In this document: positions 31,699 to 39,644 of the stretch, piece by piece | Numbering within the stretch: position 1 is the stretch's first letter | Layout: each line of letters opens with the position of its first letter | NCBI GenBank assembly: GCA_017454355.1 | Contig: JAFTDD010000009.1 | Span: 1 to 45,348, forward strand | Source of the DNA: Muribaculaceae bacterium | GTDB lineage: Bacteria > Bacteroidota > Bacteroidia > Bacteroidales > Muribaculaceae | DNA length: 45,348 nucleotides | Direction: 5' to 3' | Program-made: the position numbers and the translations under genes | Notes under the pieces: model-generated | What the model saw: the letters and a program-made list of their open reading frames with translations, nothing else | Database searches by the model: none | What the model was told of the DNA's origin: nothing

Positions 31699-32895
31699 CT
31701 AATATATCATTCCGGCGAGCCATAGTGGCAGTTTCTTGCCAATCGGCATTTCAATGCGGTCGGCAAGCACGTAGGAGTACGGTAAGTCTGCAATTTGAGA
31801 AAACGATTTGTCCGGTCCGCCCACTTCGAGTGTGTACTTGCCGTCAATACGGAAATCACCGGATTCTTTACCATACTCAACATTATGGGCGTATGAGAGT
31901 TGATTGACAATAAAGCACTCGCGAAGCGTACCAATATTTTGTTGGTTACCAAAGGCATACATTAGATTAGTGTTTTGCAGGTAGATTTTATCGGGCTTTT
32001 GCATCTTGGTAACCGACATGTTGTCGCTATAAAGCAAGTGTAGCAACTCGGCACGCCTCATACTGGACAGATAACTCATCAGCGTTGTCTTGCTAATCTC
32101 CAGGTAAGCAGCGAGTTTGACAATGTTCACTTGGTAAGGGGCGTTGTTTGCAAGGTACATCATCAACGCTTTCAGTTTGCGTGTGTAGGCCGGTTCTATG
32201 CCGCAAAATAGGGTCATCTCTAGGTCTATGATGAAGTTCAACACATTCTCAATCCGTCTGTAATATTCTGTCTCTGCACCATCAAAGAAGGGGTAGTATC
32301 CCACTTTGAGATATTGCTCAAACAACTTTTGCGGTGTGCACACCCGATTTACCATGTCGCACACGTCATCGGCTTTATTCAACACCTCGTTAAGCGGCAC
32401 CACAGGCAGTTTAATGTTGTGATAAAAATGTAAAAATTCCCGAAATGACAGCCCGGCCATATCGTATGTCAGAACGCGCCTCGACAAGTCGGCATCCGCG
32501 TTAAGAATTTGGATTAACGATGACCCGCTGAACGTTACTTTCATGTCGGGCCACAAGTCAATAATCTCTTTTATCTCTTTGCTCCACGTTGGGTATTTGT
32601 GCACCTCGTCCAAGAATAGATGGCGTCCACCATGCATGTGGAACTGCTCGGCAAGATCCAATAACGAGTGTGTTGTGAAATACATGCTGTCCATCACGCA
32701 GTAGAGGCATTCTCCCGCACTTGTGCCATATTTTTGCTTGATATATTGCCGCATCAGTGTCGTTTTGCCAACACCTCGCGAGCCGCGGATGCCAACCAGT
32801 TGGGCTTCCCAATTGATACTGTGCATGATGTCACGGACGATAGCCGTGCTGACCTGCGATACCAATAACCTGTGCTTCTTAAATAGTGTTTCCAT
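31699..32895 (-). CDS. DUF4143-type AAA ATPase
   Basis: 398 residues. Walker A is GSRGVGKTTLMRQY (about 38-50), Walker B HLFLDEVHKYPTWSKEIK, sensor segment VTFSGSSLIQI. The C-terminal half has an HTH-like KLAAYLEISKTTLMSYL and ends in the DUF4143-type fold (YTLEVGGPDKSFSQI). It is an AAA_14/DUF4143 protein, abundant and often degraded in Bacteroidales, with unestablished function. The upstream region has three regularly spaced operator-like dyads, one inside its likely promoter, suggesting tight repression. The gene is A/T-richer than its neighbours. A fragment of a similar ATPase is at 7487-7612. Confidence 0.88.
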   Translation of the reverse strand: METLFKKHRLLVSQVSTAIVRDIMHSINWEAQLVGIRGSRGVGKTTLMRQYIKQKYGTSAGECLYCVMDSMYFTTHSLLDLAEQFHMHGGRHLFLDEVHKYPTWSKEIKEIIDLWPDMKVTFSGSSLIQILNADADLSRRVLTYDMAGLSFREFLHFYHNIKLPVVPLNEVLNKADDVCDMVNRVCTPQKLFEQYLKVGYYPFFDGAETEYYRRIENVLNFIIDLEMTLFCGIEPAYTRKLKALMMYLANNAPYQVNIVKLAAYLEISKTTLMSYLSSMRRAELLHLLYSDNMSVTKMQKPDKIYLQNTNLMYAFGNQQNIGTLRECFIVNQLSYAHNVEYGKESGDFRIDGKYTLEVGGPDKSFSQIADLPYSYVLADRIEMPIGKKLPLWLAGMIY

Positions 32896-32917
32896 CTTGA
32901 AGATTGTTTTCTCGCTG

Positions 32918-33013
32918 CAAAATTACAAAATGTTCACCACACTAACCAATTTTTTATAATAAATGTTCATTATGATGAACATTTTGTCGCAAAAGTGTTC
33001 ACTGCGGTGACCA
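32918..33013 (-). promoter_or_regulatory. ATPase promoter with three operator-like dyads
   Basis: The -7 box TAATTTTG (minus, 32925-32918) has a loose -33 (TTG, 32949-32947). Three 18-bp dyads of form TGTTCA-N6-TGAACA lie at 32931-32948, 32964-32981 (perfect 7-bp arms) and 32996-33013. They are 33 and 32 bp apart, about three helical turns, and each is bounded by A/T runs. The binding protein is unknown. Confidence 0.65.
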
Positions 33014-33185
33014 TTTTCAGAAAAATAGGGTGGAAATGAAAAATGATTTTCTTATGTCGCGATTTTTTTATAAATTTGCGGTTCCGTTTGGAAGCGACCG
33101 CTAACCACTACCGGAAACCTTAATCAGTAATTAGTGATTGCTGATTGGAAATTAGAAGAACGTCAAATCAATTCAACGCGATAAA

Positions 33186-34298
33186 ATGGCAAATATCACT
33201 CGCATCGTCCTCACCGGAGGACCGTGCGCCGGCAAGACGACGGCACTGACCAAGATAGTCGAGCATTTCTCCAGCATGGGATACCAAGTGTTCACCCTGC
33301 CCGAGGTGCCCACCATGTTCACCGCCGCCGGCATGAACTACCTGACCACAAACAAGGAATACTTTTATCAAGGCGAGAAAGCGACTCTCGAAATCCAACT
33401 TGCCCTCGAGGATAAATTCTACCGTATGGCCCAGGAATGTACCGAGCCGTGTATCATCGTCTGCGACCGGGGCACGCTCGACATCTCGGCCTATATGGCA
33501 CCCGAGATGTGGGATGACATCACCCGCGCCGTGGGCACCAGCAGCGCCGAACTGCGCGAGCGCTATGACGCCGTGCTGCACCTGGTGAGTGCCGCCGATG
33601 GCGCCGAGCAATACTACACCACGGCCAATAACGCCCAGCGATATGAGGCGATGACAGAGGAAGGCCTGAACATCGCCCGCTCGCTCGACAAGAAGGTTAT
33701 CAAGGCTTGGACCGGACACCCCCACCTGCGCGTGATTAACAACCACGATGACTTTGACGCCAAGATGAAGCGCGTGCTCAAGGAAATCGGCGGCGTGCTC
33801 GGCCTGCCGCAACCCATCGAACTGGAGCGCAAATACATCGTCAAGATTAACGGCGAACTGCCGGCCGACGCCATCGACATCGACATCATCCAGACCTATC
33901 TGCGCAGCGCCGAGCCGGGCACCGAGGTGCGCCTGCGACGTCGCGGCTGGCAGGGCAAGTACATGTATGTCCACACGACCAAGAAGCGCATCTCGCCCAC
34001 CGAGGAACTCGTCACCGAGCGCCAAATCAACAATAGCCTCTACGAGATGATGCTCAGCCTTGCCGACCCCAACAAGCGCACCATCCGCAAGCACCGCAGC
34101 AGTTTCATCTGGCAAGGACAATACTTTGAGGTAGACACATATCAGGACGCCCTCGAGGGTCTCGTTATCCTCGAGACAAAAGGCATTGAGGAAGGCGAGC
34201 CCGTCAAGTTGCCGCCTTTCATCGAGGTGCTCGAGGACATCACCGGCAACACTGCCTACTACAACCACTCCCTCGCCGGAAATGACTTTAAACTTTGA
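33186..34298 (+). CDS. P-loop NTPase-CYTH fusion (Ttd14-like)
   Basis: 370 residues. An N-terminal P-loop NTPase (IVLTGGPCAGKTTAL, then CIIVCDRGTLDIS as the Walker B region) of the AAA_28/NadR-like group is followed at about residue 215 by a CYTH domain with the signature ELERKYIVK (ExExK) and basic strand residues VRLRRRGWQGKYMYV, then YFEVDTYQDALEGLVILE. This order matches the animal Ttd14-type proteins and their bacterial homologues. CYTH domains bind or hydrolyse triphosphates or cyclise ATP; the actual substrate here is unknown. No partner gene is adjacent apart from the downstream S24 repressor, 102 bp away across a tandem repeat. ATG 33186 follows TAAATTTG (33071-33078), a possible -7 box. 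Confidence 0.88.
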   Translation: MANITRIVLTGGPCAGKTTALTKIVEHFSSMGYQVFTLPEVPTMFTAAGMNYLTTNKEYFYQGEKATLEIQLALEDKFYRMAQECTEPCIIVCDRGTLDISAYMAPEMWDDITRAVGTSSAELRERYDAVLHLVSAADGAEQYYTTANNAQRYEAMTEEGLNIARSLDKKVIKAWTGHPHLRVINNHDDFDAKMKRVLKEIGGVLGLPQPIELERKYIVKINGELPADAIDIDIIQTYLRSAEPGTEVRLRRRGWQGKYMYVHTTKKRISPTEELVTERQINNSLYEMMLSLADPNKRTIRKHRSSFIWQGQYFEVDTYQDALEGLVILETKGIEEGEPVKLPPFIEVLEDITGNTAYYNHSLAGNDFKL

Positions 34299-34302
34299 AT
34301 CA

Positions 34303-34382
34303 TAGGACTCCCTAGGACTCCCTAGGACCCCTAGGAAATCTAGGAAATCTAGGAATCCTAGGAAATCTAGGAATCCTAGAAA
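34303..34382. repeat. CTAGGA-type tandem repeat
   Basis: About eight units of CTAGGAATC, CTAGGAAAT and CTAGGACTCC (9-10 bp) fill most of the gap before the S24 repressor gene. CTAG is rare in many bacterial genomes, which makes the density striking. Confidence 0.85.
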
Positions 34383-34400
34383 CTACATCACATCACACCA

Positions 34401-35096
34401 ATGGACAATACCGACACCAACACAGTCATTGAGCGTATTCGCTACATCATGTCGCGCCTGGGCGTCTCACAGCGCGAGTTTGCCGTGCGCATCGGTCTCG
34501 ACACCAGCAACCTGTCGAAGTATCTCAACGGCCACATCCCCGTGAGCGACGCCCTGCTCAACCGCATCGTGGTCAATGTGGGCGCCAACAAGCAGTGGCT
34601 CACCACCGGCGAGGGACTACCCTTTGCCGCCTCCACGCGCATCGTCACCGCCACCATGCCAGGCATCGCCGTGACCGACCAGACCACGGGCCGCGGCACG
34701 CCGGTTTATGACATCGACGTCACCGCCGGAAACGCCCCGCGTGCCATGCTCTTCACCGACGACCGCATCAGCGGCTGGGTCGACATGCCGCAACTGCTCG
34801 ACCCGGCAAGCAAACTGGTTACCGTCACCGGCAACTCTATGGCCCCGGTCATCAATAGCGGTGACCTTATTGCCGTGCGCGAGGTGCGCGACATGAGCCT
34901 TATCCTTTGGGGGGAAATCTATGTGGTGCTGCTCGAGGACTACCGCATGGTGAAGTATGTGCGTCGGCACCCTGACCGCTCAATGGTAATCCTCCACAGC
35001 GAGAACGCCGCCTATGACGACATCGAACTGCAACGTGATGCCATCCGCGAACTGATGCTCGTCCAGAGCATCCTCCACGTTGACCGCCGCAACTAA
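34401..35096 (+). CDS. HTH-XRE / S24 peptidase repressor (CI/LexA-like)
   Basis: 231 residues. An N-terminal helix-turn-helix (SRLGVSQREFAVRIGLDTSN then LSKYLNGHIPVSD) is followed by a linker and an S24/LexA-like autoprotease domain with the Ser nucleophile in GNSMAPVINSGDLIAV and the Lys in RMVKYVRR. This is the layout of phage CI-type and stress repressors that self-cleave on activated RecA. No phage genes adjoin it, so it may be a domesticated regulator or the relic of a lost element. A tandem repeat of CTAGGA units fills its upstream region, and the converging ftsH gene ends 18 bp after its stop. Confidence 0.9.
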   Translation: MDNTDTNTVIERIRYIMSRLGVSQREFAVRIGLDTSNLSKYLNGHIPVSDALLNRIVVNVGANKQWLTTGEGLPFAASTRIVTATMPGIAVTDQTTGRGTPVYDIDVTAGNAPRAMLFTDDRISGWVDMPQLLDPASKLVTVTGNSMAPVINSGDLIAVREVRDMSLILWGEIYVVLLEDYRMVKYVRRHPDRSMVILHSENAAYDDIELQRDAIRELMLVQSILHVDRRN

Positions 35097-35113
35097 TGCG
35101 ACGGCCTCCGGCC

Positions 35114-37102
35114 TCAGGGCTGGAACGGTGGGGGAGTGACGGTGGTGTTGTCGCCGGTGGGCTCGTCGCCGCCCGGAGTCTCTTGCTCGGCGATGATGTC
35201 GTTGCGCGAGCGCCACTGGCGCGGACCGAAGATGCGCTCGGCATCCTCGGCGAAAATCACCTCGCGACGCTCGAGCAGGTCGGCCAACTCGTGGTGGCCG
35301 GTCTCATAGCGCGTGAGCAACGCTTTGGCGCGCTCATACTCTCCGTTGATAATCTTCTGCACCTCGGCGTCAATGGCGCGGGCGCGCTCCTCGCTATAGG
35401 GCTTTGTGAAGCCGTAACTGTCGCTGCTCGAATCGTAGTAACTGATGTTGGGCAGCGTGTCGCTCATGCCGTAGTAGGTCACCATGGCATAGGCGAGTTT
35501 GGTGCTGCGCTCCAAGTCGTTGAGCGCGCCGGTGTCGGTGAAGCCGATGAAGAGTTCCTCGGCGGCACGGCCGGCGAGCAGTTTGCAGATCTGGTCGAGG
35601 ATGGCTTGGCGCGGCTCAATCTGTCGCTCCTCGGGGGCGTACCACGCCGCGCCCAAGGCCTTGCCGCGAGGCACGATGGTGACCTTGATGAGCGGGTCGG
35701 CAAACTCGAGGTGCCAGCCCACGGTGGCGTGGCCGGCCTCGTGCACGGCAATGGAATGGCGCTCGTCGGCCGTGATGACCTTGCTGCGCTTCTCCAGGCC
35801 GCCCACGATGCGGTCGATGGCGTCGGTGAAGTCCTGGCGCTGCACGGCTTGCTTCTTGCGGCGAGCGGCAATCAGCGCGGCCTCATTACACACGTTGGCG
35901 ATGTCGGCGCCCGAGAAACCGGGCGTCTGCCGCGCGAGGAAGTCGAGGTCGACGCTGCCGTCGGTCTTGACACCGCGCAGGTGCACCTGGAAGATTTCCT
36001 TGCGGTCGGTGAGTTCGGGCAACTCAACGTAAATCTGTCGGTCGAAGCGGCCGGCGCGCAGCAGCGCCTTGTCGAGGATGTCGGCGCGGTTGGTGGCGGC
36101 AAGCACGATGATACCGCTATTGCTGCCAAAGCCGTCCATCTCGGTGAGCAACTGGTTGAGCGTACTCTCGCGCTCGTCGTTGCCGCCCAGGCTGGGGTTC
36201 TTGCCGCGGGCGCGACCCACGGCGTCAATCTCGTCAATAAAGATGATGCACGGCGCCTTGCTCTTGGCCTGGCTGAAGAGGTCGCGCACCCGGGAGGCTC
36301 CCACGCCCACAAACATCTCGACGAAGTCCGAGCCCGAGAGCGAGAAAAACGGCACCTCGGCCTCGCCGGCCACCGCCTTGGCCAGCAACGTCTTGCCGGT
36401 GCCCGGCGGGCCAACGAGCAGCGCGCCCTTGGGGATTTTGCCGCCCAACTCGGTATATGTTTCGGGGTTCTTCAAGAAGTCGACAATCTCGGCGATTTCC
36501 ACCTTGGCCTCGGCCAAGCCGGCCACATCGTTGAAGGTGACCTTGTCGCCGTTGCTGCCGTCAAACAGCGCGGCCTTGCTCTTGCCCACGTTGAAGATGC
36601 CTCCGCCGCCTGCTCCGCCCATGCGGCGGAACATCAGCACCCACAGCAGCACCAGCAGCACCACCGGACCGAAGTACCACAGGATGTTGCTCAATCCGCT
36701 GTTGTCCTCATACTTGTAGTCGCCGGTGTAGCGTCCTTCCTCCTGGGCCTTGCCGATGAGTTTGTCGGCGGCGTCGGTGCTGGGAATTTCGACAGCGATG
36801 CGCATCTTGTCGTTAGCGCCCACCGCATTGCCGTCGGCCGGGGTCGGCTTGGGGTCGTCCTTGGTAAGCACGCGGCGCAGCGAGTCGCTCACCACGTCGG
36901 CCTCCGCCTTCTTGTCGCTGTAGATGACGATGTTGTCGACGGCGTTGGCGTTCACGGCGTCCTTAAATTGGCTCCACTGCATCTGACGGGTAGTGAAACT
37001 CGCGTCGTTGCGCATCATCCACAGGGCGAAGATAGAGGCGAAAATCAAGATGTACATCCACATGATGTTCATCTTGGGCTTGCTATTCTGTTTCTTTGCC
37101 AT
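35114..37102 (-). CDS. ftsH: ATP-dependent zinc metalloprotease FtsH
   Basis: 662 residues. An N-terminal TM segment ([17 protein letters not shown]) and a second one ([17 protein letters not shown], about 140-156) flank a periplasmic domain. The AAA module has Walker [15 protein letters not shown] (about 231), Walker [13 protein letters not shown] and the second region of homology [19 protein letters not shown]. The M41 zinc site is HEAGH (about 454). It degrades misfolded and short-lived membrane proteins. It is the third gene of a porT-like, rsfS, ftsH series on the minus strand, an order seen in other Bacteroidales. A repeat block of about 140 bp separates it from rsfS. Confidence 0.97.
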   Translation of the reverse strand: MAKKQNSKPKMNIMWMYILIFASIFALWMMRNDASFTTRQMQWSQFKDAVNANAVDNIVIYSDKKAEADVVSDSLRRVLTKDDPKPTPADGNAVGANDKMRIAVEIPSTDAADKLIGKAQEEGRYTGDYKYEDNSGLSNILWYFGPVVLLVLLWVLMFRRMGGAGGGGIFNVGKSKAALFDGSNGDKVTFNDVAGLAEAKVEIAEIVDFLKNPETYTELGGKIPKGALLVGPPGTGKTLLAKAVAGEAEVPFFSLSGSDFVEMFVGVGASRVRDLFSQAKSKAPCIIFIDEIDAVGRARGKNPSLGGNDERESTLNQLLTEMDGFGSNSGIIVLAATNRADILDKALLRAGRFDRQIYVELPELTDRKEIFQVHLRGVKTDGSVDLDFLARQTPGFSGADIANVCNEAALIAARRKKQAVQRQDFTDAIDRIVGGLEKRSKVITADERHSIAVHEAGHATVGWHLEFADPLIKVTIVPRGKALGAAWYAPEERQIEPRQAILDQICKLLAGRAAEELFIGFTDTGALNDLERSTKLAYAMVTYYGMSDTLPNISYYDSSSDSYGFTKPYSEERARAIDAEVQKIINGEYERAKALLTRYETGHHELADLLERREVIFAEDAERIFGPRQWRSRNDIIAEQETPGGDEPTGDNTTVTPPPFQP

Positions 37103-37127
37103 TTGTCCGGGCTATTGTTAAAACGTT

Positions 37128-37267
37128 GAGGAGTTGAGGGGGTGAGGGGTTGAGCCTCGCGCTATCGCGCTCGGGGATATTGGATTTGGCTCTGTGACGG
37201 CCAGGTTCTACATTTATTCCCATTTGCGATAGCAAATGGCTCAACCCCTCAACGTTCAACCGCTAAA
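37128..37267. repeat. GGTTGAG/CTCAACC repeat with CGCGC hairpin, second locus
   Basis: TTGAGGAGTTGAGGGGGTGAG units on the left, a GAGCCTCGCGCTATCGCGCTC hairpin near 37152, and GGCTCAACCCCTCAACGTTC on the right. It fills the gap between ftsH and rsfS and is related to 28966-29050. Confidence 0.7.
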
Positions 37268-37276
37268 CCTTATTAT

Positions 37277-37639
37277 TTAATAGATGTCTGGGACGAGAGT
37301 GAGTTTGGCGTCGGCCCAGAGGCGCTCCAGGTCGTAGCGCTGACGCAACTCGCCCAGGAACACGTGAGCAAAAACCATGCCATAGTCAATCACAATCCAC
37401 TCGGCGTTCTGGTAGCCGTCGTAGTTGAACGGCCTCACGCCGATGTGCTCTTCAACATACTCGCGGATGCTGTCGGCCACGGCCTCCACCTGCATGGCGC
37501 TGTTGCCCGTGGCGATGACAAAGCCTCCGGTGGCGGCCTCCTCGATTGACGAGAGGTCTACGTAGGCGATGTCGTGTCCTTTCTTTTCCTGAATTGCCTC
37601 GATGATGGTGTTAACCAATGTCTGCTTGTCTACTGCCAT
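37277..37639 (-). CDS. rsfS: ribosome silencing factor RsfS
   Basis: 120 residues, the normal length of the Iojap/RsfS family. Signature segments: DIAYVDLSSIEEAATGGFVI, GNSAMQVEAVADSI, AEWIVIDYGMVFAHVFLGEL and RYDLERLWADAKL. It binds ribosomal protein L14 and blocks subunit joining when nutrients are scarce. It sits between the porT-like gene and ftsH on the minus strand. The ATG at 37639 is preceded by an A/T-rich leader. Confidence 0.96.
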   Translation of the reverse strand: MAVDKQTLVNTIIEAIQEKKGHDIAYVDLSSIEEAATGGFVIATGNSAMQVEAVADSIREYVEEHIGVRPFNYDGYQNAEWIVIDYGMVFAHVFLGELRQRYDLERLWADAKLTLVPDIY

Positions 37640-37714
37640 TATTTTGTAGTTGGTTGATTGTTGTTGTCTGATATGGGTTGCAAAGGTACAAAAAAAATGC
37701 GCTCCCTCAAAATG

Positions 37715-38470
37715 TTACTCAAAATAGAATGTGACCACCACCATGCTGTTGAGAACCTTGTCGAGACTCTCGGTGAAGCGCATCATCTCGGGATTGTCCT
37801 CCAGATCGGGACGATTTTTGTTGAGCACATTCTTCAGGCCGAAGCAAAACTTCACCTCGGGGCACAACTTGAAGTAGGGCAGATAGATGTCACAACCCAT
37901 GCCCACGGTGAGCATAAAGTCGGTGCGCGAAATCTTCAGTTGCTCGCTGCGCTCCTTGCCCACGCTGAACAGGCCCATGCCACCCACGGTGAAGTAGGGT
38001 CGCAGGTTGCGGTAGCGCAGTGAACTGATTTTCAGGTCAAGCGGCACGACAACGTAGGTGCTTTTGATGTTCTGGGTCTGATGCACGTGGCTCGGCTCGA
38101 GCGCGTCGGCCGGCGCGAGTTGGTTCTGGAAGTAGACCACCTTGTTGCCGAAGTACATTCCCGGCGTCAGGCGCAAGTTGAAGTGCTTGCCCAATCGCCA
38201 GTCGGCCAGCACGTTCACGCAGAAGCCCGGCGAGTGGTTGGGCACCTCGGCCATCCACTGTTCGCCGTCTTCGGTGATAAACGCGTTGTTGGTTAACTTC
38301 AAGTCTTGGAAGTTCATGCCCACGCTGAAGCCGAAGTGCAGCCGCTTGTTGTCGGCATACGGCCGGTTGAGGATGCGGTCGTTGTCCTGGGCGGCGGCGC
38401 CCGGCGCGAGCATCGCCACCAGCACAGCCAGCACAGCGGCGTGGAGATATTTGAGCAGTCGTTGTTTCAT
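37715..38470 (-). CDS. porT: PorT-family outer-membrane protein
   Basis: 251 residues from ATG 38470, which opens a signal peptide (KYLHAAVLAVLVAMLAPGAAAQ); the longer reading begins inside a composite hairpin repeat. The mature protein shows beta-barrel strands (LHFGFSVGMNFQDLKL, YVVVPLDLKISSLRYRN, PYFTVGGMGLFSVGK, SMVVVTFYFE). Its family is PorT/SprT, needed for type IX secretion in species that have that system. No other T9SS gene is in the window, so the secretion role cannot be tested here. Linkage with rsfS and ftsH supports the family call. Confidence 0.85.
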   Translation of the reverse strand: MKQRLLKYLHAAVLAVLVAMLAPGAAAQDNDRILNRPYADNKRLHFGFSVGMNFQDLKLTNNAFITEDGEQWMAEVPNHSPGFCVNVLADWRLGKHFNLRLTPGMYFGNKVVYFQNQLAPADALEPSHVHQTQNIKSTYVVVPLDLKISSLRYRNLRPYFTVGGMGLFSVGKERSEQLKISRTDFMLTVGMGCDIYLPYFKLCPEVKFCFGLKNVLNKNRPDLEDNPEMMRFTESLDKVLNSMVVVTFYFE

Positions 38471-38486
38471 TATGGCAGTGGTTGTT

Positions 38487-38598
38487 GGGCATACGAGACT
38501 TCGTCTCGCGATACAAAACAAATAACGCAACTATATGACGATTTATTGCCCACGGAGGCATGACACCCCCTCCTTTAGGAGGGGGCGGGGGAGGACAA
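38487..38598. repeat. composite repeat, second copy
   Basis: The hairpin CGAGACTTCGTCTCG (38494-38508) lies in a 40-bp block matching 28318-28350. About 55 bp further, a GC palindrome (38568-38597, CCCCTCCTTTAGGAGGGG core) supplies the last residues and the TAA stop of the acyltransferase gene. Confidence 0.85.
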
Positions 38599-39636
38599 CA
38601 GGCGGCGTGTGACGGGCACGGTGAACCAGCGGTGGGTGGCCCACGCCACGGGGAAGAGAGCCACAAGCGTCATCAGCCACTCCCAGTCGTAGTTCATCAC
38701 GCCAAAGTGCCCCAACACAGGGGCCACAAGTCGGTCGACCATCAGTCCGGTTGGCGTGTGCATCATATATAACTCGAGGCTGATGCCTCCCAGCCACTGT
38801 AGCGGTGTCGAGAGTAGCAGCCGTCCGATGGGGCCCTCGTTGCCGTTACACACGGCGGCAGCCAGCACCACGGCGGCCACCGGCAGCCAGTAGAGCAGAT
38901 TGCTGTTCCACGCCACCAATGCGTTGTCGCTGAGGCGGTCCGTCACCACAAACGCCGCCAGCAGCGCCACCGCTCCAAATTCGATGAGGGCGTAGTATGT
39001 GGCATGTGGCATGTAGGGCCTGGCCTTGGCCTGGCCGCGAGCCCACAGGTCATACACGAGCATGCCAAGCAGGAAGTCGCCGGCGCGCACCGGCGGAAAG
39101 GTGTGCAGCCAGTCGCGCGTGGGTTGGTCGCAGTGCCATAGCACAACGGCCATCACGGTGCCCCAGGCGACCACCAGCAGCACACCGCCACTCTCTCCCA
39201 AGCGGCTCATCAATCGCCGCAGCAGCGGGTAGGCGGCATAGAGGGCAAGCAGTGTGGCTAGAAACCACGACGGCTTGTTGAACGAGAGAAACACTTCGCG
39301 CACCGGCACCCACGAGTGTACCAGCAACGCGTTGGCGGCCAGCGCCGGAGAAAAGGTAAACCGGCCGTCGCGCAACTGCACGGCCAGCACTACGGCCAGC
39401 GCGAGCCAGTGTAACGGGCCAACGCGAGTGGCGAAGCGGCGGCCGCTCTCAACGCAGGCGCTCGCCGTCACGCCCCCCTCGTCAACCGGATGGCGCATCG
39501 ACATCAGGAAACCGCTGGAGACAAAGAAGAACACCACCGCCGCCCAACTCATCTGGTCGGCGGCATGGATGCCGTTGTGCATCAGCACCACGCTCAGCAC
39601 CATCACTCCTCGCCATCCCCTCAACGCCCCAATCAT
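38575..39636 (-). CDS. acyltransferase 3-family membrane protein
   Basis: About 353 residues from ATG 39636, which lies 9 bp after the stop of the upstream glycosyltransferase; longer readings overlap that gene and are rejected. About ten hydrophobic segments and the opening LRGWRGVMVLSVVLMHN, with VVFFFVSSGFLMS, are typical of acyltransferase_3 (OafA/NodX-like) proteins, which O-acylate sugars or lipids in the inner membrane. The C-terminus SSPAPS and the TAA stop lie in a GC palindromic repeat. Residues about 194-213 (ARGQAKARPYMPHATYY) are encoded by octamer-type and GC repeats in frame. It probably acts with the glycosyltransferase on one surface glycan. Confidence 0.85.
   Translation of the reverse strand: MIGALRGWRGVMVLSVVLMHNGIHAADQMSWAAVVFFFVSSGFLMSMRHPVDEGGVTASACVESGRRFATRVGPLHWLALAVVLAVQLRDGRFTFSPALAANALLVHSWVPVREVFLSFNKPSWFLATLLALYAAYPLLRRLMSRLGESGGVLLVVAWGTVMAVVLWHCDQPTRDWLHTFPPVRAGDFLLGMLVYDLWARGQAKARPYMPHATYYALIEFGAVALLAAFVVTDRLSDNALVAWNSNLLYWLPVAAVVLAAAVCNGNEGPIGRLLLSTPLQWLGGISLELYMMHTPTGLMVDRLVAPVLGHFGVMNYDWEWLMTLVALFPVAWATHRWFTVPVTRRLLSSPAPS
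38998..39057. repeat. in-frame octamer plus GC repeat inside the acyltransferase gene
   Basis: The minus strand reads CTACATGCCACATGCCACAT, a diverged relative of the CTACATGC arrays, next to GGCCAGGCCAAGGCCAGGCCC. The latter resembles the GTAGGGCCTCGC repeat at 25682. Confidence 0.65.
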
Positions 39637-39644
39637 CTTCTTTT

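Noticed and set aside
35096-37129. A 677-residue plus-strand open frame opposite ftsH
   Set aside because: It is the antisense shadow of an unmistakable FtsH gene; composition is His/Ala/Val-rich without domains.
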